Made by a program: the position numbers and the translations under genes. 64,000 bases of DNA from Desulfamplus magnetovallimortis. Its GTDB lineage: Bacteria; Desulfobacterota; Desulfobacteria; Desulfobacterales; Desulfobacteraceae. This document shows positions 8,819-17,170 of this stretch, piece after piece. The notes beneath the pieces were generated by a model. That model had not been told where the DNA came from. It did no database searches and was given only the letters and a program-made list of their open reading frames with translations. Numbering within the stretch: the stretch's first letter is position 1; each line of letters opens with the position of its first letter. The DNA is taken from contig NZ_LT828545.1 in assembly GCF_900170035.1 (NCBI RefSeq), positions 76,329 through 140,328 on the forward strand, given 5' to 3'.

Positions 8819-9571
8819 TCACGGGATAGTTGCTACTGCTGCAAATTCAGGCTCGTGGAGTGGCAGAAGGATATCGGCCATATCCCGGATTTGCAGCATT
8901 ATATCATAGGCTTCGCAGGAATTGACAAGGGTTCCCGGTGGAATAACTTCCATCTCCATGGCTTTTATTTCCAGTGGGGGATAAAAGTTTTCCTTAATTA
9001 CACAAAACCCTGTGATAATGGCTTTCCCTTCTTTTGTATTAATGATGACACTCATCCCACCATCGGTGTGAACAGGCGTGTGCATGCATGTGATTCCCGG
9101 AAGAATCTGGGTATCTTCACTGAGAACCTGTAATTGGCCGTTCTCCTCAACATCCTCAATATAATCTTCAAGGTAACGGAAATCCAGTGGATGGGGATCA
9201 TGGATACGCTTCAATTCCTTTTCATGGACATAAATGACAGCATTGGTGCATTTATAGTCATTTTCGCAGTGGTCATTGTGAAGATGGGTGTGTATTATGA
9301 TATCAATCCCTTCCGGAGTTAATCCCCAATTGGCAAGTCCTTCTTCAAAGGTATAAATTTTACCGCCAATGGCATCTTCCCGATCTTTGGACTGAATGGG
9401 ACTCATTTCACCTGTGTCCACAAGTATGGTCTTGTCACCGCCTTCAATGTACCAGCAGTATATTGGAATGGTGTAACTCTCTCCCGCTCCGTGCTGGTAG
9501 GTCATCATGCTCTTGTCAAACACCTTGGTTCCCATCACAATTGGGTGTATTTTATAGTTATTCATCTGCAT
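8819..9571 (-). CDS. Metallo-beta-lactamase-fold hydrolase (N-acyl homoserine lactonase-like)
   Basis: The 250-residue protein carries the zinc motif HTHLHNDH (residues 94-101, giving H96-x-H98-x-D100-H101), a downstream HTPVHTDGG with the third-histidine pattern, and VDTGE near 51-55. The spacing resembles the lactonase-like branch of the superfamily, but the substrate cannot be read from sequence. No signal peptide is seen. The gene starts 19 bases after the transporter/Usp gene on the same strand, so the two are probably one operon. AAGGATGA precedes the ATG at 9571; an in-frame ATG at 9565 has better spacing and could be the true start. Confidence 0.85.
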   Translation of the reverse strand: MQMNNYKIHPIVMGTKVFDKSMMTYQHGAGESYTIPIYCWYIEGGDKTILVDTGEMSPIQSKDREDAIGGKIYTFEEGLANWGLTPEGIDIIIHTHLHNDHCENDYKCTNAVIYVHEKELKRIHDPHPLDFRYLEDYIEDVEENGQLQVLSEDTQILPGITCMHTPVHTDGGMSVIINTKEGKAIITGFCVIKENFYPPLEIKAMEMEVIPPGTLVNSCEAYDIMLQIRDMADILLPLHEPEFAAVATIP

Positions 9572-9590
9572 TCATCCTTCCATATCATTT

Positions 9591-11126
9591 TCAAGTGTTT
9601 TTTGCCACCAGTACTGGTATTGACGATTTCATGATGACACCGCTTGCTGTGCTGCCGATCATGATCTCTTCAAGGTTGCCATGTCCGTGGGTTCCCATGA
9701 TGATCAAGTCAAACCCCTTGCTTGCAGCGGTTTTTACAATTTCATCAACCGGGTTACCGGCAATAACAATAATTCGCTCCTCGGAGAGCGGACAATGGGG
9801 CATGTCATTGAGTACCTGAAGTGAGGTCATTTTCATCCGCTCCCGAATGGTCTGTTTCGCAGAGTCAATATTTTTTTGGTTGAGCGCTTCTTTTTTCTTT
9901 TTATCGACATGGGTGGTAAGGTCAATGCCGGTTCCCGTTGAGTACTCTTCAAGTAGATCCGGAACGACATGCATGGCGTGGACTTCGGCATTGTACTTGT
10001 TCCCGATGTTGCAGGCATATTTAACTGCGTGGCGTGCTGTTTCTGAAAAATCAGTTGCAAAGAGAATTTTTTTAATATCCATAGTCATGGGAGAGAGGTT
10101 TTCTTTTAAATCTTCTTTTGCTGTTGCTTCGGTCTTTTTCGAGATAATTTCATCCCCTTCAACATCTGCTGGGCCAAAGATTTTGTCTGTGAATTTGACA
10201 TACCAGGCAGCAGATTGCACCTGAATAATATAGGCGATGGCAACAACAAGGGCAGCACTTGCCCCCTCTTTGCCAAAGGCGTTGATGGCAATGGCCAGTG
10301 CAATGGAGAGATTTCTCATAACAGAGCCATACACCAAGGCAATGGCGTCGCCTCTGGATAAAAACAGTTTTCCGACAATGCTGCTTAAGGTGAAATTAAA
10401 GGCGTAAATAATAACAAGGGGTATGAGAATATATAAAAGCATCTGTGGAGAGGCTGCAATGCCCTTTGCCTTAAGTGCCATGGCAATAAACACAATTCCA
10501 ATTACACCCAGGGTTGAAATGGGAGGAAATTTGGGGCCGACATTCTGTTTGAATCCCTTTAGACCATATTTTTTCACCAGACGCTGACGTGTAAAAAAGC
10601 CGGCTATCATTGGAACAAACACAATGATGACGATTTGCTGCACGACCTTGAAAAAATCAATTTCAATGGTTGCCCCCATGAGAAATTTCACATAAAAGGG
10701 GGTGGCAATGGAGCCTACTGTAAGCCCTATTACCGTCATTTTTACCGCTGCTTCAAGGTTTCCTTTGGCAAATCCTGTCCAGGAGATGGTCATACCGCTT
10801 GTGGGGACAAGGCCCGTTAAAAGAAGCCCTAATGCCATATAGGGGCTATCCTTGAAAAAGAGTAAGCCTATCCCGAATGCAAGAAAGGGAACAATTCCAA
10901 AGTTAATGATCTGGGTTAATACCTGAGCCTTTAAATCACCGCCTTCAAATACTTTTTTGATGTTAAGATTGACCATCATGGGATAGACCATAAGGAACGT
11001 AAAGGGGATGATGAGATTTTTCAAAAAGCCCGAATCCACAATCATTCCAAATATAAATCCGGCAACCATCATAACAGGGATGGCGATGATAAGGTTTTTT
11101 GTTATTTTACCAAGAAATGATGACAT
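9591..11126 (-). CDS. BASS/ACR3-type transporter fused to a universal stress (UspA) domain
   Basis: Residues 1 to about 325 hold roughly nine to ten hydrophobic segments and the family signatures GLVPTSGMTISWTGFAKGN and GSVMRNLSIALAIAIN of the bile-acid:sodium symporter/arsenite (ACR3) superfamily. From about residue 350 a UspA domain follows (KKILFATDFSETARHAVKYA, ending with the ATP-loop GTHGHGNLEEIMIGSTASGVI). The substrate may be arsenite, an organic anion or another solute and is not decided here. The attached Usp domain is unusual and suggests nucleotide or stress control of transport. The gene is followed at once by a metallo-hydrolase gene. Its upstream gap is full of family A repeats. 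Confidence 0.85.
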   Translation of the reverse strand: MSSFLGKITKNLIIAIPVMMVAGFIFGMIVDSGFLKNLIIPFTFLMVYPMMVNLNIKKVFEGGDLKAQVLTQIINFGIVPFLAFGIGLLFFKDSPYMALGLLLTGLVPTSGMTISWTGFAKGNLEAAVKMTVIGLTVGSIATPFYVKFLMGATIEIDFFKVVQQIVIIVFVPMIAGFFTRQRLVKKYGLKGFKQNVGPKFPPISTLGVIGIVFIAMALKAKGIAASPQMLLYILIPLVIIYAFNFTLSSIVGKLFLSRGDAIALVYGSVMRNLSIALAIAINAFGKEGASAALVVAIAYIIQVQSAAWYVKFTDKIFGPADVEGDEIISKKTEATAKEDLKENLSPMTMDIKKILFATDFSETARHAVKYACNIGNKYNAEVHAMHVVPDLLEEYSTGTGIDLTTHVDKKKKEALNQKNIDSAKQTIRERMKMTSLQVLNDMPHCPLSEERIIVIAGNPVDEIVKTAASKGFDLIIMGTHGHGNLEEIMIGSTASGVIMKSSIPVLVAKNT

Positions 11127-11196
11127 AACTTACTCCTTTCAGATCAATTTATATGAAAACTTTTGCAAGTGGCTGTTTTAAGACCGAATTTGTGAT

Positions 11197-11543
11197 TACT
11201 CAAAGTCGAAATCTATGATCTTTTGATTTTTGTTAATACTGTCTGAATCACAGGATAACCAGGATAAGGCAGGATTATCTATCCTGAACATCCTATCCAT
11301 TCAAAATCGACACCTATGATCTTATAAGCCTTGTCAACACTGTCTGAATCAGGATTCCCAAGATTAACAAGATAAGGCAAGATTATATATCCTGAGCATC
11401 CTATCCATCCTGGTTATCCTGGTTCAGACAACTGCAATAACTTCGGAAAAAGCAATAAGATGTCGATTTTGAGTATCCATCCTGGTTATCCTGATTCAGA
11501 CAAATGCAATAACTGCTAAAAAAGAAATAAATTGCCAATTTTG
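11197..11543. repeat. Nested pair of family A elements
   Basis: An outer family A copy begins with CTCAAAGTCG near 11199. It is interrupted at CTATCCAT by a second full copy (11301-11473, about 173 bp, right end TGTCGATTTTGAG). TATCCAT stands at both junctions, as expected for a target duplication. The outer copy resumes with the CATCCTGGTTATCCTGATTCAG arm and decays near 11543. Confidence 0.75.
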
Positions 11544-11956
11544 ATGCTTATAAGCCCTTTTTAACCTTTCCTTTGTAACTCTGACAGGTAAACGCAAAAA
11601 ATATACCACTTTCCCCAAAACGCTTTGTATGGAGTTGAAAGTTATCAGGATTATGCTGGGAAGCCTCTAAATTGAAGGAAAGAATAATTAGAAATTACAA
11701 AATCATTCTTAGTGAAGGATGGTGTCAATGCGTTACCAGGTGGCAGGATTACGAGACATAGCGCACCATTAACGTTACCATGATTAGTTTTATGTGGACT
11801 TTGCGTTAATGTCTGTAATCTGGAGTGTATCAGGATGGCAGGATTTGCTGGAAAAATGGGTAGTGTCATAAAAGTGTTGATATCTTTTTGTGAAAGCCCT
11901 GCGGAATCAAGGTTTGTGAAGAGCTCATCAACATATTTGGGACACCACCGAAAAAT
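11544..11956. other. Intergenic stretch with no supported gene
   Basis: About 410 bases with no recognisable gene. A 104-codon minus-strand frame exists but has a repetitive, non-protein-like composition, no ribosome site and overlaps repeat DNA. Nothing else is identified. Confidence 0.5.
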
Positions 11957-12050
11957 GGACATCATTCATTTTTTTTGAGACACCATGTTCATTTATCGGG
12001 ATTCTCCATCAAATAAGTGTAATTTACTTTAAACGTATATGAAGTATGTC
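11957..12050. repeat. Degenerate family B repeat
   Basis: The ends GACATCATTCATTT and ATATGAAGTATGTC are diverged forms of the family B ends, with the inner AAGTGTAATTTACTTT arm still visible. It lies just upstream of the segment shared with the remnant at 30597. Confidence 0.5.
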
Positions 12051-12080
12051 ATTATAATCAAGGATTTTTATGATCATATA

Positions 12081-12094
12081 AACTGTTGACAGTT
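12081..12094. promoter_or_regulatory. Dyad upstream of merR-vwa, candidate operator
   Basis: The palindrome AACTGTTGACAGTT contains a consensus-like TTGACA (12086-12091) and lies 28 bases before the chosen merR start. A nearly identical site (AACTGTTGTCAGTT) is kept in the remnant copy near 30626. A repressor or MerR-type activator site overlapping the promoter is plausible. Confidence 0.4.
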
Positions 12095-12121
12095 TAACTG
12101 ATATATTATATGGTGGCTATT

Positions 12122-12772
12122 ATGAATATAGATGAATTAAAAAAATACAAAAATCGTAATGACATCAGAATGGATGAGCTTCTGAGCATCGCAAATTATT
12201 TTATTGATATGATTGTGCCGGATCAACCATCGGAAAGGGTTTCAAGAAAACTAACTGACCGGAATATCCGCTATTATATCCAACAGAAGCTTGTGGATCG
12301 TCCTGTGGGAAAAGATGGCCTTGCCGCACTTTATGGATACAGACACCTGCTGCAACTGATAGCAGTTAAACGGTTGCAGACATCCTATCTGCCTGTTAAA
12401 AAAATTGCAGAGCTGATTAAGGGTAAAACGGATGCTGAGTTATTGAATATTGCAGTGTCCTCAGAGTTTGTAAATAAAAACAGACCTGAAAATCCGGCAC
12501 TCTCTTTTCTTGATTCCATAGCAACATCAAAAAATAGTGATCAGGAGCAGTTAAAAGAGAAGGTCAGCAGTTTTAGTGTATCGTCAAAGGATTTGCCTGA
12601 GAAAAAAGATGTTTTGAGTTGCCCCGGCAACCCTTTTCGGCCACGCACTTCATCATGGGATCGCTATGAACTTGAGGATGGAATTGAAATTCATATTCGC
12701 AGGGACAAGAAGAAAAAATTGATAAAAACAACATTTGCAAGAAGCCTGAATGACTTTCTGCAATCGCTTTGA
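12122..12772 (+). CDS. MerR-like DNA-binding regulator
   Basis: The product has about 216 residues. Residues about 35-95 form a winged-helix MerR-type DNA-binding domain: LTDRNIRYYIQQKLVDRP, then GYRHLLQLIAVKRLQ and LPVKKIAELIKG. The C-terminal half is polar and ends in a basic segment (IHIRRDKKKKLIKTTFARS); no effector domain is recognised. I chose the ATG at 12122, which has GGTGG nearby; an in-frame ATG at 12110 would add four residues. It is followed by a von Willebrand-domain gene on the same strand. A truncated copy of this gene is found at 30669 beyond the BREX operon. Confidence 0.75.
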   Translation: MNIDELKKYKNRNDIRMDELLSIANYFIDMIVPDQPSERVSRKLTDRNIRYYIQQKLVDRPVGKDGLAALYGYRHLLQLIAVKRLQTSYLPVKKIAELIKGKTDAELLNIAVSSEFVNKNRPENPALSFLDSIATSKNSDQEQLKEKVSSFSVSSKDLPEKKDVLSCPGNPFRPRTSSWDRYELEDGIEIHIRRDKKKKLIKTTFARSLNDFLQSL

Positions 12773-12860
12773 GTATCTCTAATAAACCTCCATGTTTGCT
12801 GACGCATTACAACGAAATATGAAGGTCGTTATATATCAGTTTGTTATGGAGAATTTCTAA

Positions 12861-12944
12861 TAACGCCCATGGCAAACCCATCTTGCCACAACGAAGCATG
12901 AAAGCCCTGAAAAAAACCTTAAAATACGGGGACTTTCTTATAAA
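12861..12944. repeat. Repeat family C, copy 1
   Basis: About 84 bp running from TAACGCCCATGGC through CACAACGAAGCATGAAAGCC to GGGGACTTTCTTATAAA. It sits between merR and vwa and is almost identical to 43591-43675. Reading through it would give the vwa gene a false N-terminal extension. Confidence 0.75.
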
Positions 12945-12960
12945 AAGGAGAAACAAAACA

Positions 12961-14220
12961 ATGGCTACACAAGATAAGCCTCTAATAGAAATAGTGCCTC
13001 TTAAAACAAAAGTTTTGGCCGGCAAATCATCAAAAATGGATTTTCTTGTTCGAATTACGGCACCTGAAGCAGAAATTGAAACAGATCGTCCGCCATTAAA
13101 TATAGGTCTTGTGCTGGATAGATCAGGCTCAATGAGCGGAAAAAAAATTAAAAAGGCAAAGGATGCAGCCTGTTATTGCATGGAGCAGATGCTTGAAACC
13201 GATCTCTTCAGCCTCACTGTTTTTGATGATGAAGTAGATGTGGTTGTCCCATCTGTTCATCCGAAAAATCGATCCAGAATAAAAAATGCCATCAGCCAGA
13301 TAAACGCTGGCAACACAACAGCTCTTCATGAAGGCTGGGTTAAGGGAGGCAAACAGGTTGCAGAGAGGATGAATCCGGCAATGCTCAACAGGGTAATCCT
13401 TATAACAGACGGCCTTGCAAATGTAGGCGAAGTCAACACCGATGTGATTGTAAGCCAGGCCAGAGGGCTGAGTGAACACGGTATTTCAACAACAACAATA
13501 GGTGTTGGCAATGATTTTAATGAAGATCTGCTTGTGCCAATGGCACAGGCTTCCGGCGGCAACAACTGGTTTGTTGAGTCGGCAAATGATTTCCAGAAGA
13601 TCTTTGAAACTGAAATGGAGGGACTAGTTCGTGAGAGGTTCACCTCGGTTTTTTTAAGCATTACTCCTGTGGATGGTGTTGAAATTTTAGATGTTATGAA
13701 TGATTTTGAAAAAGACTTTGAGGATAACTATATTTTGCCCAATCTTGTGAATGGGCAGCCTCTGGAGATTATCATCCGTACCCAACTTTCGGCAAGAGAG
13801 AATGGAATATGTGACGTGTTTAAAATGGAGCTTGCCTGGCAACAACTTGACCATGAAGGGCAGCAGCTCCTTACAGAAAAAGCTTTGATCGAATATGCAG
13901 ATGAAAAAACGGCAGGGGACGCAAAGCCCAACTTTCAGGTTCAGAAAGTTACCAAATTGTTAGAGGTTGCCAGGGTAAAAAGAGAGGCAATAGAGTACAT
14001 GGATCAGGGGGATTACTCTGCATCTTCAGAAGCTTTGGCCTTAATGGCACCTGTTATGCATGATATGGCTGAAGAGCATGATGATGAAGAGCTTGCAACA
14101 GAAGCAAGTCATCTTGAAGAGCTTTCCACAATGGTGAAGGAAGAAAATGATATACAGTATTCCAGAAAATCCATGAGATACTCCAGCATCAACATGCAAA
14201 GAGGTAAAAAGGTCAGGTAG
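12961..14220 (+). CDS. Von Willebrand factor A domain protein
   Basis: 419 residues from the ATG at 12961, preceded by AAAGGAG. The VWA domain occupies about residues 45-220: the MIDAS metal site is seen as LDRSGSMSG, NTTALHEG and ITDGLANVG. The second half is predicted mixed alpha/beta with an acidic helical end (EEHDDEELATEASHLEEL). There is no signal peptide or membrane anchor, so it is probably cytoplasmic. In bacteria such proteins often act with AAA+ partners or regulators; its pairing with a MerR-like gene and position at the edge of a BREX operon are suggestive only. An upstream ATG at 12841 is rejected because the extension is translated repeat DNA. Confidence 0.85.
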   Translation: MATQDKPLIEIVPLKTKVLAGKSSKMDFLVRITAPEAEIETDRPPLNIGLVLDRSGSMSGKKIKKAKDAACYCMEQMLETDLFSLTVFDDEVDVVVPSVHPKNRSRIKNAISQINAGNTTALHEGWVKGGKQVAERMNPAMLNRVILITDGLANVGEVNTDVIVSQARGLSEHGISTTTIGVGNDFNEDLLVPMAQASGGNNWFVESANDFQKIFETEMEGLVRERFTSVFLSITPVDGVEILDVMNDFEKDFEDNYILPNLVNGQPLEIIIRTQLSARENGICDVFKMELAWQQLDHEGQQLLTEKALIEYADEKTAGDAKPNFQVQKVTKLLEVARVKREAIEYMDQGDYSASSEALALMAPVMHDMAEEHDDEELATEASHLEELSTMVKEENDIQYSRKSMRYSSINMQRGKKVR

Positions 14221-14252
14221 CTTTGGGGCGTTAGGAAGAGTATCTGCTTTTT

Positions 14253-16427
14253 TTATTCTTTCCTGAAGATATCGACCTTTGTTTCCAGACACTTCCGTAA
14301 ACTTAAGTCATTGACTCCGATTTCGTACCAACTGTCGGGCTTTTGGTAGAAATCAAGTCCACGGCCAATTTTTATGACCCAGCCGTTATCAATTCTGATC
14401 TCACGGTCATGCAACTGGGGATTGATCTCAATGTTAAGCTCGATGTCCATCTCAAGAAGACTCTGCTGGAGTTCTCCAAGTTTGTCCTGAAGTTCCACGA
14501 GGGGCGTAAATTCATCATAACTTGTGATAAGGTTGATCTTTCTGATGGTGGGGGATTTAATAACCGCTTCGCAGAACCTTACAAAATTATGAATCTGATG
14601 ATTACTTCGGATATAAGGATCTTCTATGGTGATCTCTTTTCCATTTTCGAGGTAGGCAGAGATGATGGATTCATATGAATGTCCGGTGTCTCCATACAAA
14701 ATGGACAGATGCTGTTCAACAGGTTCGGTTTTTTCTTCTGCTATCTTTTTTGTAATTTTTCCAGGGTTGTTTATTGTCGTCTTTTCAACTACTCCTTTGA
14801 TTGAGCTTTCCGTTCCTTCTTCAATGGACTCTTCAACGACCTCTTCAACAACCCTTTCAACAAACCCTTCAACCGGGTTTTCTATTGTGCTTTTTTTGTT
14901 TTTCAGGCCATTTTTACTAAAAGCTTCCTGATCCACTGACTCCAGCTCACTTCTAACGGGGTTCTGGGTAGCCTGGGCTGATTTTGACTCGGGACAATAG
15001 ACCACAACCTCGTTTCCATCCTCAGCAAAATAGGATAGATCTATTTTGGCAAATTCATCATCCGGTTTTCTTTTGTTCATCTGCTCTTTAATTCTGCGGC
15101 GATTTTCAATGGCATAGGCCACATAGGCTTCAAAATCCCTGTCTGAAGGTGAATCTTCAGGATGTAATATTTTTAAAAATGCACAAACTGTCTTTTTGAT
15201 CCCCTTTTCATCACGTCCTTCAACGCTATTGCCCAGTTTGATACGGCAACTGACCTCTTCAAAGCGGTTTGAGTGCTTCAGTTGATAATGAAAGGCTTCG
15301 GCCAGATAATCCGTTATAAATCCATAATTACCGGTGAGGTAGGCACTGCTGGTTTTTGGCATCTCCCAGCCGGGAATATAACTTGCGAACCGATCCATCA
15401 CGGCCAGATCAAATTGCGGGGGAAGGGGTTGAAAGAGATCATATTCAGAGGAGTTTACAATCTGCTTCACCGACTGGTCAATGTTGCCCACAAAGGCAAG
15501 GCTTGCATCGGCAATCACTTCAACACCCCGTGAAAAACGTCCATTGGCCATGAAATCCTTCATAATCTGAATGGTATCAGGATCTTTGATTTTGATTCCG
15601 CCAACTTCATCAAATGCAACGGTATCCCAGAAACCCACAAGTCCTATTTTTTTTCGGTTGTTGTTATAAAACAGGGTTGCCTTGGTTGCCTGGCCACCGC
15701 TGATCAATGTGGAATAGGGGGAAAACTCGCTGAAAAAATAGGATTTCCCGGTGCCCCGTGGGCCAAGTTCTATGAAGTTGTAATTGGCTTCAACCAGAGG
15801 TGCCAGTCTGTTAATAAAATGAAATTTCTGGCGGTGATTCAATTTACCGGGTTCAAGGCCCACAGATCGCAAAATGAGATCCAGCCATTCATCCCTTGAA
15901 AACGCTTTCCGGCCCTGGCCATATTTTTTAAAATCAAATCGACTGAGCTGGATGGGCCGTAAATCTTCAACGTAAAAGGCATATTTATCCTCTTCAATGT
16001 CGTTGTATGCCAGGGTCACTTCAGCCCAGATTCCTCCTTCAAGCAGGCGATCATTGTCTTTATAAAATTTTTGTCCAATGGCGATTCGCTGGGAATTAAA
16101 GTTCTCCAGGGATGCCCAATGCCTCTTTTCCTTTTCAACATACCGGACATGCACCTTGTCAATAAACCTGTGGCTTCCCTTTGTGGCCACCTTTGACTGT
16201 GCCGTGTTGGCTTCGTTTGGCCGTACATAATTGTCCTGAAGGGTTTCAAGGACTGCCTCCATTCCCTCCTGGATTTCATCGGGTTCATCACTTGCACAAT
16301 AGCGGGCCAGTAGAAATTCAAGTACAAAGGTGGGAACATTGGTGCCTTTTTTGATGCGATGGAGCAGGTCTTTTCGTACCACTTTACCGTCAAAGAGTTC
16401 TGTTATTTTTTTATCCAAGTTGTCCAT
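14253..16427 (-). CDS. brxL: BREX BrxL-like AAA+ protein with MITD1-like C-terminal domain
   Basis: 724 residues. The N-terminal region and AAA+ core match BrxL: Walker A GPRGTGKS at residues 222-229, Walker B FDE around 272-274, and FVGNIDQSV further on. In place of a recognisable Ser/Lys Lon protease domain, a low-complexity Glu-rich linker (about 500-575) leads to a C-terminal domain with SYESIISAYLENG, IEDPYIRSNHQIHNFVRFCE and HDREIRIDNGWVIKIGRGLD, ending LETKVDIF. This is strikingly like the phospholipase-D-fold C-terminal (MIT_C) domain of eukaryotic MITD1. BrxL acts in BREX anti-phage defence. It is the last gene of the operon and faces vwa. Identity of the core is firm; the role of the last domain is unknown. 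Confidence 0.88.
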   Translation of the reverse strand: MDNLDKKITELFDGKVVRKDLLHRIKKGTNVPTFVLEFLLARYCASDEPDEIQEGMEAVLETLQDNYVRPNEANTAQSKVATKGSHRFIDKVHVRYVEKEKRHWASLENFNSQRIAIGQKFYKDNDRLLEGGIWAEVTLAYNDIEEDKYAFYVEDLRPIQLSRFDFKKYGQGRKAFSRDEWLDLILRSVGLEPGKLNHRQKFHFINRLAPLVEANYNFIELGPRGTGKSYFFSEFSPYSTLISGGQATKATLFYNNNRKKIGLVGFWDTVAFDEVGGIKIKDPDTIQIMKDFMANGRFSRGVEVIADASLAFVGNIDQSVKQIVNSSEYDLFQPLPPQFDLAVMDRFASYIPGWEMPKTSSAYLTGNYGFITDYLAEAFHYQLKHSNRFEEVSCRIKLGNSVEGRDEKGIKKTVCAFLKILHPEDSPSDRDFEAYVAYAIENRRRIKEQMNKRKPDDEFAKIDLSYFAEDGNEVVVYCPESKSAQATQNPVRSELESVDQEAFSKNGLKNKKSTIENPVEGFVERVVEEVVEESIEEGTESSIKGVVEKTTINNPGKITKKIAEEKTEPVEQHLSILYGDTGHSYESIISAYLENGKEITIEDPYIRSNHQIHNFVRFCEAVIKSPTIRKINLITSYDEFTPLVELQDKLGELQQSLLEMDIELNIEINPQLHDREIRIDNGWVIKIGRGLDFYQKPDSWYEIGVNDLSLRKCLETKVDIFRKE

Positions 16428-16475
16428 TGATTAAAACCTATCATCCCGGGTTCATTGCATTCAGATTACTTGTAA

Positions 16476-16751
16476 TTATGCCACTTCTAATTTGAGGCTT
16501 TTTCCTAAAGCTTGAGCATAATTTACAAGGGTAGATAAACGAATATCCTCTGCATGATTTTCGATTCTTGAAATTGCAGATTTGCCGGTTTTTAACTTGT
16601 TTGCCACCTGTTCCTGGGTAAGCCCTGCTTCAAGCCGAGCTTCCTTGAGTAGAGCACCAATTTTAAACTGCTCATAACCCTTCTCATAGTTCTGAGCAAA
16701 TTTCGGACTCTTGCTTTTTCTTTTTTCAATATATTTATCAAGGTCATCCAT
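16476..16751 (-). CDS. XRE-family antitoxin (HigA-like)
   Basis: A 91-residue protein with a classic Cro/C1 helix-turn-helix: [23 protein letters not shown] near residues 43-65 and [15 protein letters not shown] after it. It begins two bases after the stop of the upstream RelE/HigB-like gene, the usual toxin-first order of higBA modules. It should neutralise the toxin and repress the pair. It lies between pglZ and brxL inside the BREX operon on the same strand. Confidence 0.85.
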   Translation of the reverse strand: MDDLDKYIEKRKSKSPKFAQNYEKGYEQFKIGALLKEARLEAGLTQEQVANKLKTGKSAISRIENHAEDIRLSTLVNYAQALGKSLKLEVA

Positions 16752-16753
16752 AA

Positions 16754-17098
16754 TTATCTCCTGCTCAAATAGTCTTTCTTTCTTTTTTCCGCTAATTTTA
16801 TCTCTTTTTGGGGAGTTTTCCGGGTTTTCTTTTGAAAGGAGTTTGTCAAAATGATCAATTCACGCTCGTGAATAAAACCAAGAAGACGAAAAATATTCTT
16901 TCCAACACTTACCCTTACTTCCCAGATATCATCTGTGTTGACCAGTTTTTTAAAGTATTTAGTTGAGATGTTTCGAGTCTCTCGTATTAACTTCAAAACC
17001 CAAGTAATTTTAGTAACTTGAGAATCAGAAAGAGAATCCAGGTGTTCTTCTACAGGGCATTTCCCTGTTACGGTCTTGTAAAATGATATCAATTTCAT
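16754..17098 (-). CDS. RelE/HigB-like toxin (Gp49 family)
   Basis: From the ATG at 17098 the product has 114 residues ([20 protein letters not shown]...). The central [38 protein letters not shown] pattern is that of HigB/Gp49-type ribosome-dependent mRNA interferases. The longer frame from 17152 is rejected: its extra 18 residues are hydrophobic nonsense overlapping the probable promoter. The ATG has no good ribosome site and lies only a few bases after the -10 box, so the message may be leaderless. The antitoxin gene follows directly. Confidence 0.8.
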   Translation of the reverse strand: MKLISFYKTVTGKCPVEEHLDSLSDSQVTKITWVLKLIRETRNISTKYFKKLVNTDDIWEVRVSVGKNIFRLLGFIHERELIILTNSFQKKTRKTPQKEIKLAEKRKKDYLSRR

Positions 17099-17106
17099 GG
17101 AGATAA

Positions 17107-17133
17107 AGTATACATATATGTGAACAGTGTCAA
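17107..17133 (-). promoter_or_regulatory. Candidate promoter/operator of the higBA-like module
   Basis: On the minus strand TTGACA (17133-17128) and TATACT (17112-17107) are near-consensus boxes separated by 15 bases, shorter than ideal. The spacer contains the symmetric CATATATG, a possible autorepressor site. Its presence inside the BREX operon means the module can be transcribed alone. Confidence 0.45.
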
Positions 17134-17170
17134 GAAACTTAAAAAGGAGCAATTGAAAGGAAACAATTAT

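Noticed and set aside
8519-8909. Several short plus-strand frames after metF
   Set aside because: Translations of family B repeats; similar peptides arise wherever the repeat occurs.
11651-11965. 104-codon minus-strand frame
   Set aside because: No ribosome site, no family resemblance, and its end lies in repeat DNA.
12841-12960. N-terminal extension of the VWA protein
   Set aside because: Encoded by repeat family C and followed by a better ATG with AAAGGAG.
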